DNA from: Thamnaconus septentrionalis
Taxonomy: Eukaryota > Chordata > Actinopteri > Tetraodontiformes > Monacanthidae
Assembly: GCA_009823395.1 (NCBI GenBank)
Contig: CM020512.1
Span: forward strand, 8,134,905-8,198,904
DNA length: 64,000 bases
Direction: 5' to 3'
Shown here in pieces: positions 1 through 12,159 of this stretch. The position numbers and the translations under genes were made by a program. Each line of letters begins with the position of its first letter. The stretch's first letter is position 1. The notes beneath the pieces are model-generated. The model was not told the DNA's origin and ran no database searches. It saw nothing but the letters and a program-made list of their open reading frames with translations.

Positions 1-367
1 AATTTAGATTCTAAAAATTTGTAACCTTTAAATCAAAATTGCTCTGTTCCCAGAAGTCTTGTTGTCATGTAAAACAGATATAAAAAAAAAAATCAGAATT
101 CTTCATCTTTTCTTTTTTAACCATCATGAGTACTAGCAACGGTACAAAGCTTATCTCAGAATAATTGCAGTGATGCCTGAAAATAAAAGAGTGCAATTTG
201 CAGATGATTAAAGTATGGGTGAAAAAATTAGCCTCTCCCTCCCAGAGTCTCTCAGTGCTGAAAATATTTCCTGTGATTCAGTGTGATGCAAATCAAATGG
301 CTTGTTGCATCCCCGAGTGCCGGAGCTGCCAGGCGTAAACCATTTAGCTGAGAGAACCGTTCCCATT

Positions 368-400
<33 letters not shown>

Positions 401-2896
401 CATTTCACTGCCAACTGGGGAGAAAAAATGAGAAAGCATACAATGACTGGCTTTACCATCCCAACGTGCACGGGAGGCTGAGGGGAGAAGGGAGAGAATG
501 GGAAAAGAAGAAAAGTAGGTGGGAGCATCACACGGTTGTGAGATAAATCCACCAGCTGCTCTACTTGCTGCTTCCTCTGCATGTGTTTACTCCCCACCTC
601 AGGTTACCTCTCCGGTGATCTGGACCCAGGCCTGTAATTTCTCTTTCTGGAGGGAGGGAAGCAGATGTAGGTGGCAGGAGAGGACGAGAGACGGGGTATG
701 AGCTTGAGAGCTAAATTTAAGGATGGGAGAAGAGGAAGTGGTAGCTGAGCAGATGCAGCACGAGGGGGCAGAATCCTCTTCCGCGCCCGCTCCCTCTAGT
801 GAGTCATCCACAAGCAACCAGAGCTGGGAATGTGAGCGGCTCCCTCCCATGGCCTTGTGGGATATTACCGGGGAGTGATGAATGAGCGCTGGCGGACGGA
901 GGGAAATGTGTATAAAAGGAAGCTCTCTTGGCAGATTCGGGTGGCCTGATTGAGTCTCTTTGATGTGAAGAACGAGTTGTGCCGCGTGGCCGCCACAGTT
1001 AAAGGCAGCGTGCGCAAAAATCTTCACATTTATTGATGAATGCCGTTGATTTGTCTGAAGGATGAGGCCCATGGTTTGTGGAAAAGACAAGCCCAGTCTC
1101 TGAAAGTCACAGAGATAATAATAATAAATAATATTAATAATAATGTTATTTGTTTTGCACCTTGCTAATCCTCTTTATATTGTGTGATGTTTTGAACTGC
1201 TGTGCAGACGCCTGCCGTGCCGCATCCAGCTGTTTTAGATGCCAAATTAGAGTTGAAACACTGAACTTGCTCTCTGTCGAGCCGGGAGGCAGGCCAAGTT
1301 TGGGCATATTTGGCTTAATTTCTGCCAATCTCTGCCTCCACTCTGTGTGCAGTCGCAGTGTGGCGCTTCACTGAGTCGGAGGCTGCTGCTCTGCCTCACG
1401 GCTGAGCGGGTGCCTCCCTTAAAGATGCACTGAAGTCAGAAGATTTTCCAGCCCTCGTCACTGCCAAGCCGAGGACCAGATGAGAGTAAGTGTTGCTCAG
1501 GCTTAATTTTCTTGTCTCTTCTTGGGAAATGTTCCAAATCGTGGCTTGCAGATGACCAAAACAGGAGCAGAAGTAGGTGGAGTTTCCAAACAAAAGTCTT
1601 AAAGTGAGGTGGAAGGAAGTTTAACCGTCTGCGTTGTCAAGTTAGTGCATCAATATTGTTTAAGTTCAATGTCTCATGGGCCAAAAATAAACAGAGCTAC
1701 CATGTTACCACTGGATAGCATCACTTTGTGCTGTAGTTAACCACAGAACAAACCAGCTGCCTTCTGGTTCTACTTGGAAACAAACAAAAAAAAAAGCTCA
1801 GAAGCAAATCTCTGTGTCATCAAAGCACAAAGCAGTGATGAGTAATCCTGCGCTGAGTGCTGAAAACAGTTTGGGAATCAAAGCTTTGTTTCCACCAGAC
1901 CTTCCCTCTTGTGCATTAACGTATTTTAAGAAATATCTCTATATTTTATTGTCAAAAGAAGAATAGGCCATGCCAAAACGGCTATAAATTTTACAACTTA
2001 CTCCCTTAACACACTGGCAGAGAAAATACGTGCAGTGGTTGTTGCTGTTCACCTTTAAGTTTCTTCCTGTAAAAAATAAAACAGCATTTGTCAGACACAA
2101 ATGCCATTTTGTGTTGGGAGATGCGTGAATTGCATTAGCCGAGCGATTTCTGACAGGCAGTTTTGCTCCTGGTAACAGGGGAAGGCCTTGCAGGTAAGCA
2201 TCTGGATGATTTCCACTTGGAATTAATGGCGTGTGTGAGAAATCCATTACTTTTCAGCTAATGCCACACTGTGATGCTGCTGGGGCTTTGTGACATTCCA
2301 TTTCCTCCAGTTTTCCCTGGCCAGGCTGCCAGGACTCCATGTCCTGTCATACTGTAAACAAAAGAACACATTTTCCTCCTGAAACACCCTCACTTTTTAT
2401 TTGGCAAAAAATGTTTTCCTTTTTTTTATTTTATTTTTTTTACTTTTTTTACAAGTGCACTGCTTGAAATAGCTTCTTGGTCTGTGAGTGCGGGTAAAAA
2501 AAAAAAAGCCTGTTTGTGTAAAATATGCAGGAATCTTAATGCAAATTCAGTCTCTGGAGTTGGCACGACCTGATTACAATTCAACCAATCTCCGGAGAAC
2601 ACCAGTCTGTCCTCCTCGCTGTCACAAAACATTACAAGTACACCAGAAACGGACCACAAACTCTGAACGCTGCAACATTTTTTGTGCTTCTTTTTTCTTG
2701 TGTTGTCAGACGACCTGAAATCCTGTGAAGCGCGTTCAGCCTGGTTAGACTGCATATATATGCATATATGTGTATATATATGTCATATATAGATATATGA
2801 TAGATTGCTGTGTCAGTTTCACTCAGCACAGGGCCTTTTATTACATCGGCAGATGAAATTATGCAAAGTGCGTTTGATAGGCACGCCAAAATGGAT
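1..2896. other. Gene-free left flank
   Basis: No coding region is recognised on either strand; the longest open frames (up to about 163 codons, 599-1090 minus) resemble no family I know and lack splice or promoter context. The stretch holds a GT microsatellite, an AAT-rich tract near 1115-1145 and an alternating TA-rich tract near 2748-2805. A TATA-like TATAAAAG occurs at 911-918 but nothing downstream supports a gene. Non-coding regulatory elements cannot be excluded. Confidence 0.5.
369..399. repeat. (GT)n microsatellite
   Basis: Uninterrupted GT dinucleotide array of about 15 units, seen directly. Confidence 0.95.
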
Positions 2897-3407
2897 TTAA
2901 AGCAACTCTAGGTAACTTTCGGTGGAAATGGCGAAGTGACGAAGTAAACACGCTGCTGGCTAGTTTATTGATGTAGGAAAATACAAATAGTCGCCTAGCT
3001 GGAGCGCTCGTATGTGTTCAGGAAAAACATTAATATGAAATGCAAAACAGACATTGACAATAACGTCGTAGCAAACGTTCAACACTTTTATTACTTCGTC
3101 TTTCATCGAGGTTACTTATTGGGTTCCATTCCATCATTTTACAATCTTATGTATTTGTAATAGTAGTATGTAAGACCGCCTCTAAATAAACATGTGACGT
3201 TGCCGTTAAGTGGTTCGTCCTATATGTAAGACGACACAGGAAGGCGTGTCGGGTCGTGCTTGAAAGTTACACAGTGCAGTTACAGCCGGCGCAAACCCCC
3301 TCTCGCTGCCGAGGTGGCACCATTGATCCTATTAATCGTTTATCTACCGCTTTACTGAGTTTAGAATCATAATTTTATGGTCGAAAAGTTAACTAGAGTT
3401 GCTTTAA
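2897..3407. mobile_element. TTAA-flanked MITE (non-autonomous DNA transposon)
   Basis: A 503-bp element (2901-3403) is bounded on both sides by TTAA (2897-2900 and 3404-3407), the target duplication used by piggyBac and Kolobok superfamilies. The termini are inverted: the left end starts AGCAACTCTAGGTAACTTTC, and the reverse complement of the right end starts AGCAACTCTAGTTAACTTTT. The interior has no long open frame, so it would depend on a transposase elsewhere. The TIR does not start with the CCC typical of piggyBac, so Kolobok-like is my guess; superfamily assignment is uncertain. Confidence 0.75.
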
Positions 3408-3963
3408 TGAAAATAAATTGTGAGAAAAGTTTGTATTTCTCACATTTACCGTGTACAAATATTAGGGGCTGCGTTATTATATAACTATTGTACCTGCTAG
3501 TAGGCCTCAGATTCGTGTCCTAAAAGACCAGAATACCACCCCAGGTTCTAATCAGCTCTGCTGCCGCAACTCGATGCTAATACCAGGACTCCCTCCTGCA
3601 GGGCCCGTTCATTCATCCTCCTAACGAGAGGAGACGTCTGGCGGCAACTGACATGCGAACGCACAGCAGCTCCGCACAGGACCTTTGAGGTTAGTGAACG
3701 TCACACACCCAGAGGCAGCTTCTGACGCGGCACACGTTTTCAGGTTGTGTGATGATCAGGTGTTTGTTTAAAGCCACTGTGCTGCTCACTGCGACAGCAT
3801 GCCTGCAGGGCACCTGGATGAGATGATGTTCCTGTGGAGTCCCAGTCAGCCCACAGCAGGGCAACACTCCAGTCTTTTCACATTTTCCGCATTAACAGAC
3901 TAGATTTGTGCAGTGGAGCCCTTTAATTCCATGCCAACAGTCAGATTTGACGATAATCTTTGA
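3408..3963. other. Gene-free spacer between MITE and dclre1b 3' end
   Basis: No open frame, repeat array or RNA gene is recognised here. It lies beyond the likely end of the dclre1b transcript. Confidence 0.4.
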
Positions 3964-3969
3964 TTTATT
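3964..3969 (-). terminator. Candidate dclre1b polyadenylation signal
   Basis: On the minus strand this reads AATAAA, about 445 bases downstream of the dclre1b stop codon. It is the first canonical hexamer I found after the stop. It would give a 3' UTR of roughly 0.45-0.5 kb. No transcript data support it. Confidence 0.4.
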
Positions 3970-4412
3970 TTTCTGTTTGGATAATTATTTCAAAGCACGA
4001 ATCAAAAATGGTAGAAACCTATAAAGAGACAGCACATTTAGTAAAGGCATTTGCTGAAGTGTTCGACAAACAACTGCCATCTTGAGGACAATAATGGAAC
4101 TGCAGCAGGAGTCTCCTGCGTCACCATTGGGTTAAAAATGAGAAAAGATGATTAAAAAGGCGCTACTGATTGTGAATATAAATTTACTGATTCAGTCAGA
4201 AACATTTTCTAAGTGCAAATACCAACAACATATATATAACAGGTTGCATTATTTTCTTATTAACATATTTTCAACAAAAAAAACAGAGCAAGCTGTACGT
4301 CACTTTTCAATGACAAATCAAACTCTTATCAAAAAGCCCACACCAAATTAGAAATAACATGATAACTGGGTCATCGGTCTTGTGGGAGCGAGGGGAATCT
4401 GTCTTCTGGCTC

Positions 4413-7164
4413 CTACTCTGCGAAGGTGAGCTCAGCTAAAACGCTACTTTCAATCCTCTCCACGTAATCCTGCCTCAGCACGGTCAAGGTGCTGAGCAAG
4501 GGGTTGGAAACGTGACGGACGCTGCTCCGTGCTCGCTCATTCTCCTTGTGCCCGATGTGCTGACCCGTGCTGTCACTGGCCACGTCCTGGCCCTGGTCGA
4601 TCCCGTGGCCACGCCGATGACTCGCCATGGAGCCAGATTGAGCGTGTCCAAGTGCGCTTTGCTGACTTGAGTGTCTCACGACGGTCTCCTTCACCATTCC
4701 TGAAGTTCTCCTGGACGGCTGGAGGTGGATTCTGGCGTTGGGAGTGCGCAGCACAGACTCGTTTTCACATACGGTCTCGATGTTGATGCTCCAAGCGTCT
4801 CCGGACCCTCCTTCGTGACTTCCAGGTGCGAGGTCCATGCTGAGGTCAATGACCAGACAGTCCGAGTCCTTATCACTCGTCTCTGTATCAGCTTCTTCCT
4901 CCACGTTGTTCTGCTCCAGGCTGTCTTCCTCCCAGGCGTTGTCACACGACCTTCCGGATCCCCTTGCAGGAGATTCAAATATCACCCCTCTGGGGCCAAG
5001 AGACTGAAAATGTCTACGTTGGAGGTTGTTGGGGGTCACTTGGCTCTTGGGCTGTCTGCACATGTACTGTCGGACTGATTCGGGCACCAGGAATTCGTGC
5101 CGCTTTCTGCGGGGCACTAAGGCAGAGAGGCTCCCCGGGATGTAGTTCCCGACGATGGGCAAGACGGTGGTGGGCTTCAGCGCGGAGACAAAGTCCTCCA
5201 GTTCTTTGTAGGAGCAGTGGTCAGAGTAGGGCACCACATGGATATCGCTGTGGTTGAGGGGCAAAGGCCTGCTGGTGGGCAGGATGGCCAGCGTGGGCTG
5301 CTCCTTGTTCCACTCCTCCAGAGCCCCGGGCCTAACCTTAGACTGGTCCACCACGCGGATGCGGCCTGCACCCGGATCGGTCGTGAAGACGTCGGGCAGC
5401 TGCAGGACTCTGAGGGTCTGTATTCTCTCCACGCTCACCTCGATCCACGTCCTGAACTCCATCGCCAGCTCCACCAGCAGTGACTCCTTCCCCAGTGAAT
5501 ACAGACCTAGAAGCCAGTTTGGAGTTATGAGGGTCTGTGTTCTTGGCCAACAACTTCTTACAAACAGTACCTTCACAACCAGGTCTTACGTTTCTGCTCT
5601 TAATTATTCATTTTACTAGTTTTATTGTTAATATAGTAGTGGAACACTTTAGAATTCTACCTGTATAAAATGTGATGGCATGCATACTGTCAAACTACAT
5701 TGATATCTGTGCAGCACCAGCCTCACCTATGACAATGGTGTAATCTGGGTGGCTGCGGATGATCTCCTTGATTTGCTGAGTGGCTTTCTGTCTGGTGGGG
5801 AGGTCGCGGTTGGGGTCACAGTTGGTGTTGTCCAGGTACAGGACGTCGATAGAGGTGCACAGGCACGGTTCACGAAGCATGGAGGGGGTGTATCTGAAGT
5901 CGCCTGAAAGGAGGAGCGTCAACCCAGAGGGTGATAATCATTTATGAGCTGCCTGAAGAAATGCACCGTTCCTATTGTGTATTCAGAAACTGACCAGTGT
6001 AGAGTATTGTGCCAAAGTAGCCTTGGAAGAGAAACATGACAGATCCTGGACAGTGGTTGGCATCTATTAGTGTGACTGTCAGTTTCTCCTTGCCGATGTC
6101 ATCCATCGGCAGCAGATACGGCTCATCTGGCTCTAATGGATGGATCCACTCCTCTTTCACCTGGTGGGGTGGCACAGAAAAGTGTATTTTCTCCCAAACT
6201 GACAGTAACAGTGGCAAGGATGGAGAACTATGAGTCTACTACTTGGTTATCTGGATCACATTCTGTGTGCATAGTCAGATTTTTTATGTTTTGAAGGGGG
6301 ATACAAATCAGTAAATGTATTAAAAACACAAATGGCTTGCTTCAGTTAGAGCAACTTCAGAAAAATATTTATACACAAATCTATAGACCTCACTTGCCTT
6401 TCATACCTTTAAGTTAATCAACTACCTTATATTTTAAAAATATAAGGTAAAAATAAAATATAAGAGGCATCTCAAAGTGCTCAGCACAATAAAAATAAAA
6501 TAAAAACGAGTCACTGAGAATATAGCTATCATTTCACATAAATCTGATCTAGATCTGATGATGCACACAAGAACAAAAAGACAGCTACACAAGTAACTCA
6601 CAGTTGCAAATAGTCATGTTAAACTATAGTAGATTAGACATTGTATAACACGACACTCAATAAACTAGCACTGAGACCGGTGTCTACAGCATTCTGATGA
6701 ATTTTACCCCTAATTTAATATCACAAAAGGTTGTGATGGGAGTCCTATGTTGATACTGTTAAGTAGGAAATGAGCAACATCTGGTTTTGCTAAAAATGAG
6801 GGCACTAAACGCAGCAAAGAGCGGGTCTTGCAGTGATGTGCTTACATGAAACAGCCTCTTCATTGCAGCACACAAAGCAAACCATTGTCCGTTAGCAATC
6901 AAACTCAACATCTTTAACTTCCAACAACAGCAACAACAACAACAAGTTCCATGGTATTAGCCTCACCTCCAGCTTGAGTTTGAGGAGGTCAGCAGTGACG
7001 GTCGAGCAGTATATTGGCCGGTTGCTCCAGGTGGAGGTCAGACCCACCGTGTGGTCGCTGTGCATGTGGGACAGGAAGAAGAGCCGCGTCCCGGGGCACT
7101 TCCGCACCTGCCAGAAGTCGACAGCCAGCGGGGTGTGCGGGATGACTTTTCCGTTGGCGGACAT
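4413..7164 (-). CDS. dclre1b: 5' exonuclease Apollo (SNM1B), four coding exons
   Basis: Metallo-beta-lactamase/beta-CASP nuclease of the SNM1 family. The family acts as a 5'-3' exonuclease at telomere ends and in interstrand-crosslink repair in the nucleus. Exons on the minus strand: 7164-6967, 6160-5995, 5903-5727 and 5506-4413, phases consistent, all introns GT-AG, predicted 544 aa (human about 532). Visible motifs: HxHxDH at residues 33-38 (SHMHSDH), DANHCPG with H102, TGDFRY with D123, and the beta-CASP segment LYSLGKES at 182-189 followed by PYSDH at 273-277. Residues 1-350 align well with vertebrate Apollo; the C-terminal third is low-complexity, acidic around 372-405, and poorly conserved. 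It contains SDCLVIDL (395-402), resembling a SUMO-interaction motif. The YxLxP TRF2-docking motif known from human Apollo is not visible. The start is the first ATG before the conserved [12 protein letters not shown] block. The final exon could be spliced differently. Confidence 0.93.
6424..6448. repeat. Perfect 11-bp inverted repeat in dclre1b intron 1
   Basis: ACCTTATATTT and its exact reverse complement are separated by 3 bases. It lies inside the 806-bp first intron of dclre1b. AT-rich and possibly fortuitous. Confidence 0.8.
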
Positions 7165-7195
7165 GCTTTTTAGTGGCTCGAGACATCAAGATGTG

Positions 7196-7203
7196 TGACG
7201 TCA
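7196..7203. promoter_or_regulatory. CRE/ATF palindrome next to dclre1b start
   Basis: A perfect TGACGTCA, the full cAMP-response-element consensus, lies 32 bases upstream of the dclre1b ATG, in the promoter or 5' UTR. A second copy is about 116 bases further upstream. Confidence 0.6.
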
Positions 7204-7311
7204 GAGATCACTCGCGGTGACTTCGGAGACGCGGACGGCTGTCACACTCTCCCTCGTTCTGCTGAGCCCACCCAAAAAGAGGAGGACAAACACAGGTTGG
7301 TTTCATGAAAG

Positions 7312-7319
7312 TGACGTCA
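7312..7319. promoter_or_regulatory. Second CRE/ATF palindrome upstream of dclre1b
   Basis: A second perfect TGACGTCA lies about 148 bases upstream of the dclre1b ATG. Paired full CREs near a start codon are a plausible CREB/ATF-responsive core promoter; no binding data. Confidence 0.55.
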
Positions 7320-8144
7320 GTGAACCGCTGAATCAGTCTGACGTTCAAGCCCATGCGCGAAATATGTTAATTAGTACAGCTGAGTATTTACAGCGAAGAC
7401 CTTTGACACACACTGAAGAAAAAAAACATGTTAACCTGCACTAGTGCCGCAGTGAGGTGTCTGACATAATTCAAAGCACAAACCCCGAATGTTTACTAGA
7501 GAACGTCAGACACGAGAGCAGATGTTGCTCGGTACTAGTGGTGGAGCTAGCAGTTATTAGCGGTACCCTAAAAGCTGGCCCTCTCTAGTTTCGTGACGAC
7601 AGTTCTGGTCATTGCTCGATCGCATTGTCAACCGCCAACATAAGACGAAATGTTTTGCGGCTGGCGCAGCATGTCGGTTTTAAAACACCCGCCCACAAAT
7701 GTATATCCTCGTACACTCGTACCCGCCACCTCTGTTTTCGTTTTAGTGTCTTCTTCTCCTTATCCTGTGCATGATTAAATCCTGGCGTAGCCTCTACCGC
7801 CTACTAGTGGTTATACAGCAGCATAACAGGTTGTTTTTTTTATCATGCCAATATCATCCTTTTTCTCATGTACTTCTTATGCGTTATAGAAACTCAGTTT
7901 TTGAATGAGACTGTTGACACCTAACAAAAAAGGGATCTAATCCACAAACATAATGGAAAGGAACTGAACGAATTGAATAATAATGAACAATTTAAGCACA
8001 ATTACCAATCAGTTATCTCATCTCAAGTAATCATTTAAGTCTGTGGAAAATACATTTTCTTTTACATCCGCCACCTATACATTCAGCGCGTGAGTAGTAG
8101 AACTGAATCAATGTTTCAATGTTGCGTTGAGATTTAGCATAGGT

Positions 8145-8158
8145 CCAGCAGATGGCGC
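8145..8158 (+). promoter_or_regulatory. CTCF-like motif, forward orientation
   Basis: CCAGCAGATGGCGC matches every position of the vertebrate CTCF core consensus CCASYAGRKGGCRS. It lies about 1 kb upstream of the dclre1b start. A match alone does not prove occupancy. Confidence 0.5.
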
Positions 8159-8195
8159 CAAGAGAGAGGAAACGGTAATGATTTTATATCGGGGT

Positions 8196-8280
8196 TATGG
8201 TCGCCTTGTGATAGCTGGGATAGGCTCCAGCAGACCCCAGCAACCCTAAGTGCAGGACGAAGCGGGTAAAGTGGATGGAT
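8196..8280 (+). mobile_element. L2/CR1-type LINE 3' tail fragment
   Basis: Contains the teleost LINE 3' landmark: AGCTGGGATAGGCTCCAGCA, then an ACCC-rich stretch, an AGCGGGTAAA-like segment and a terminal GGATGGAT. Only the 3' end remains. It could equally be a SINE sharing the LINE tail. Confidence 0.65.
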
Positions 8281-9672
8281 TATGAGTATGCTAAACAAAC
8301 TAACAAACGAACAAGCTTATATGGGATATTCTGATTCATATTCTGAAAATACACAAGGTTAGTTACCACTAAAAGGGGAGGAAAATTGTACAAATATTTT
8401 TCAATGCATTCTCATTTTAAAACAAAAACAAATCGACTAATTTTCAAGAAAAGCAACAATCGAGGTAAAATGACATCTTAAATCAAGTTCACCTGATTGT
8501 ACAGATTTCTCTTGATGCTTTCACAAACATATAAATTCCCACTTTCCCGTCATCACATCAGTCTTAAGTAAATAATATTGTTTGTTTGTTTTCCCCACTA
8601 TAATCCAAAAGGTGGAGTAACCACTGAATGGGGCCGTTGCTATGACGACCGAGACCCTTTAGAGAAAACCATCCCCCTATGTTTGCACACTGCTCACTTT
8701 TCAGGATTATACCAGGAGTTGCTGCTCACACCTCCTTTATCTTACAGCGTGCACCCTCTCCTTTCACCCACAGGCACATTTATCATACCCTCCTTTACAG
8801 TTAATTATCGTCCGCACGCACGGACACATCCACATACGCGTGCGTGCACACACTCTCACACACTCACGACCCTATCTACCTTGGTGAGGTCTTACACTGA
8901 CCTCCACACACTCCCCATCCCTTTGCACAGATTAACCCAAAGGCAAATGCTTTCTAAAACCTATCTTTTGATCTACTAATGCTCCCCGAAAGCTCCTAAA
9001 TACTTCCCAGTCAGTCGCCTCCTCATTTATCTTCAGACAAACAAACACCTGCCACTATTTACTAATCACTCTACTAATCTGGTCATTCAACACCAAAATA
9101 TTCCCCTATTTACTTCCCAACATTTCTGTCCTTCAAACAGCAAAACTCTGCTCCCAAAACCTACCAAACTTTAGTAAGCGCCTCTGCTGTGCTTTGATAG
9201 GCTCAAACTGGCCCCCACAAAGGTTCCTTTGCACTATACCCACACACACGCCAGGCGCACACACGCGCGCACCCCCTGTGGAAAGCTTCTGTAGATGGAG
9301 TGCACTGTGCAGGCGATAAAGTGAACCAGAGCAGGTTGAGCCCAGTACAGGGAAATCACTGGAGTCCCCGTTATTATTCACACCTTCTGCTTTGCGATAA
9401 GTTGCAACAGCTGGATGTCCTTTAGGTTATTATTGCGCATTGCAGCAGTCATGCAGCCAAGGTGGAGGGGGGGAAATGTCGGCATGCGATTAGTTTAGCT
9501 CTGAGTACAAGAAAGAAAACTAAAGAGTTATGACTTTTTTTCAAATTGACTTTGATGGACTGTGTTTATTTGGATCTGTGGTTTGATGTTTGTTTACCTG
9601 TTTGCCTGTCATTAACTAGTGAACACGCACAAATACTAGATCAGTTATGTTCATTATGTCTTCTTTCTTCAT

Positions 9673-9758
9673 AGTTTCCATTTTTCCTCTTTAAAGACGA
9701 GGGTTTTCACAAGGTAAGCAAAGGAACACCTTGTCTTTAAAAAGGAAAAATGGAAGCT
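9673..9758. repeat. 86-nt hairpin with near-perfect 30-bp stem
   Basis: The left arm (9673-9702) and right arm (9729-9758) are complementary over 30 bases, with two G:U-compatible positions and one C:A mismatch in plus-strand RNA, around a 26-base loop. Size and geometry resemble an animal miRNA precursor. I recognise no known mature miRNA sequence. A small palindromic transposon relic is the alternative. Confidence 0.6.
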
Positions 9759-10160
9759 GTGCACAAATAGTGTGTTAAAATACTGTTAATACCTCTAATA
9801 AATTATAAACGTTGAAGAATTTTGTTGAAGTGGATGTCACATTGTTATTGCAAACACTTCAGTGCAGACCACCAAAAAAAGTCAAGTGATGAGAATAAAA
9901 ATAGCCAGAGGTGTTTGCTTTTGCTCCAGCGAGAGGTTGCCGGGGTCAAGAGGATGAGTTGTCTTATCTGTCGTGTTGTTTTTCAGAGAAACAAAAAAAA
10001 AGCAAAGTGTTTGTCAGACAGCGGCAGCAGGCAGATGGCTCCACAGTCTGTGATCTGGTTTTTGAAAAGGCAAAACTTTAAATTCCCACATGTACACTCT
10101 CACTGACCTCAGTGAGCTGCAGCCGACTTCATCCCTTCCTGAGTTTGTGCTGCCAGGAGA

Positions 10161-10194
10161 TGTGTATATATATATATATGTATATATATATATT
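10161..10194. repeat. (TA)n microsatellite
   Basis: Alternating TA tract with TG interruptions, seen directly. Confidence 0.9.
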
Positions 10195-11379
10195 CCCCCT
10201 TTGAAGTCAGAGTGATCTGTCAAAAACCTCTAAGTGTGATACCGAAAGGTTCTCACTTCCACTGTGTCTCTCCCTCCCGCCAACAAGAGCAACTGTAAAC
10301 CATCTCTAGTGACAGATTTGTACAGTCAGACGCAGTGGCAGCGGCTTCATTCCTCACATCCCCTCCGGGATGATGCGGCGCTGCTGCTGCGCACGCCCTC
10401 CCGCCGAGATATTTATGGCTACGTGTGAGAGGCTGAAGAAGTCCCCGGGGGCTACGAACGTGTTGCCGCTAAAGCGAGCCGGTGGGAACGACACGGGCCC
10501 TCCTCCACGGCCTCGCCAGTGACTCCCCGATCCCCCTCCCATCCCCCTCCTACCCTGCCATCCCTCGTCAGGTTTTTCACAATGTCTTCCTTTGCGATGT
10601 GGCGGCTTTGTCGTCGTGACCTGCCTTTAAAAAAATAATAAAAAAAATCACTCAGCACAGCGGCATGATTGGCACAACCCACGACCCCCGCTCGACGACC
10701 TCCGCAACCAGAGAGGTGGAGGAGCTCAGGCTTTAAGCGCTTGACGTGCTACGCCTGCTAAATAGCGCCGCTTGATTCCGTCATACATGTGATTTGATTT
10801 GCTCAGTTCATTACATTTCCAGGAGCGGGGAGCCGAACAGCGCGGCACGCTAGTAGTCAGCTAACCGGGGAGCTTCCGGAGATATGCGGATATGTGGCAC
10901 GAACGCGCGGGTGGGTGATGGGCCTCGCAGCTGGCTGTCAGAGCGGAGGAAAAGACGCGTCTAATTGTCCTCCTGGAGAGTTCCGCGTCCTTCTGAGCTC
11001 CTCCTGGTGAGGAGGGGGTTGGAATGAAAATCTAGGTTGTCAACGCGCTGACATCTGTAAAGGAGCGCTGCGCAAATGAGGAAGGTGCGAGAGGAGCGGC
11101 CCCCCGTCGGTGTCTTTGCTCAGAAACTGATCTCAGGTCAGCAGGTGACCTGAGCAGGTGTGAATGGTGGGAAGGTGTGAATGGTGGGAAGCCGACCACC
11201 AGTTTTATTCAAATTATATTCTGATGAACTAGGAGAGAATTGCTCACCTAAACTGGCTTTTGTGGTATTCTGCATGATGTATACCATGTGGTATCAAGTG
11301 TTGTCTTCTTTTTCTCCGTGTTAAAGAAAATGCAAAAACAGAATTTGCAGTGTGTTTGTGTCTGCGTGCATCTGTCTAC

Positions 11380-11417
11380 GTGTGTGTTTGGTGTGTGTGT
11401 GTGTGTGGGTGGGTGAT
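11380..11417. repeat. Imperfect (GT)n microsatellite
   Basis: GT-rich tract with TTG and GGG interruptions, seen directly. Confidence 0.85.
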
Positions 11418-12159
11418 TAAAGTGATGTTTGCTACTCTGACAGAGCAAATATGTTTCAATGGATCCTATTGAACTAGTGCAATGTTGCGTGTGATGCATC
11501 TCATTTTTCTCCCGCGGCTCAAGCACCAGCCAATATCCATCCTCTGCTGGCGGGACGATCGGGGAGAGGGGGTTGAAGCTGCGTCAGGAGAAGTGAAAGA
11601 AGGGGTTGAAACGAATCCTCAAGTCGACATTTTCTCCTCGGCGCCGGGGTTGAAACAGACAGAATCGTCGGGGCGCCGTCGATCCTCACTTGACTGTCGG
11701 TGACAGCAGAAGTGTAAGAGCAACGGGAACATCTGGCTGCGTGACGTGTCTTTTATCCCCCCCACCACCTCCGCCCACACACACACACAGACACTCACGA
11801 GTGAGGAGAGATTCGTGTAGAGTGATGACAGGCTTTCAGTTGCCTTTAAGTTTGACACATTGACTTTTTCCTTGTACATCTTTTCATACGGATCACGAAT
11901 CAGGACTCCCAGCAGTGGTTCTGCATTTAGAATGAATCGCTCTTGAAAAAAAAAAAAAAAAAAAAAAAGGGGCGAGGGTTATCAGTAAGAGGCTTTCAAG
12001 AAAACTGTCCACTCTCTCTTGAGCCATATAATGATGATAATAATAATAATGAAAATGCTTTATATTGTCTTAGGTGCATTCTTGAAAAAAAGACCAATAG
12101 ACGAGATGAGCTGGTGCTGGTTGAAAGGCTGATAGTTTCAGGCCTCGGGTTGAAGTGGG

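Larger units (their letters stand above)
7320..12159. other. Gene-free interval upstream of dclre1b
   Basis: No coding exon is recognised. The interval contains a CTCF-like motif, one L2-type LINE tail, an 86-nt hairpin, AT and GT microsatellites, a 23-base A tract at 11946-11968 and a moderately CpG-rich patch around 10800-11100. A roughly 16-base unit (GTGTGAATGGTGGGAAG) is repeated in tandem near 11158-11191. Confidence 0.45.

Noticed and set aside
911..918. TATAAAAG resembling a TATA box
   Set aside because: No coding exon, leader or conserved frame follows on the plus strand.
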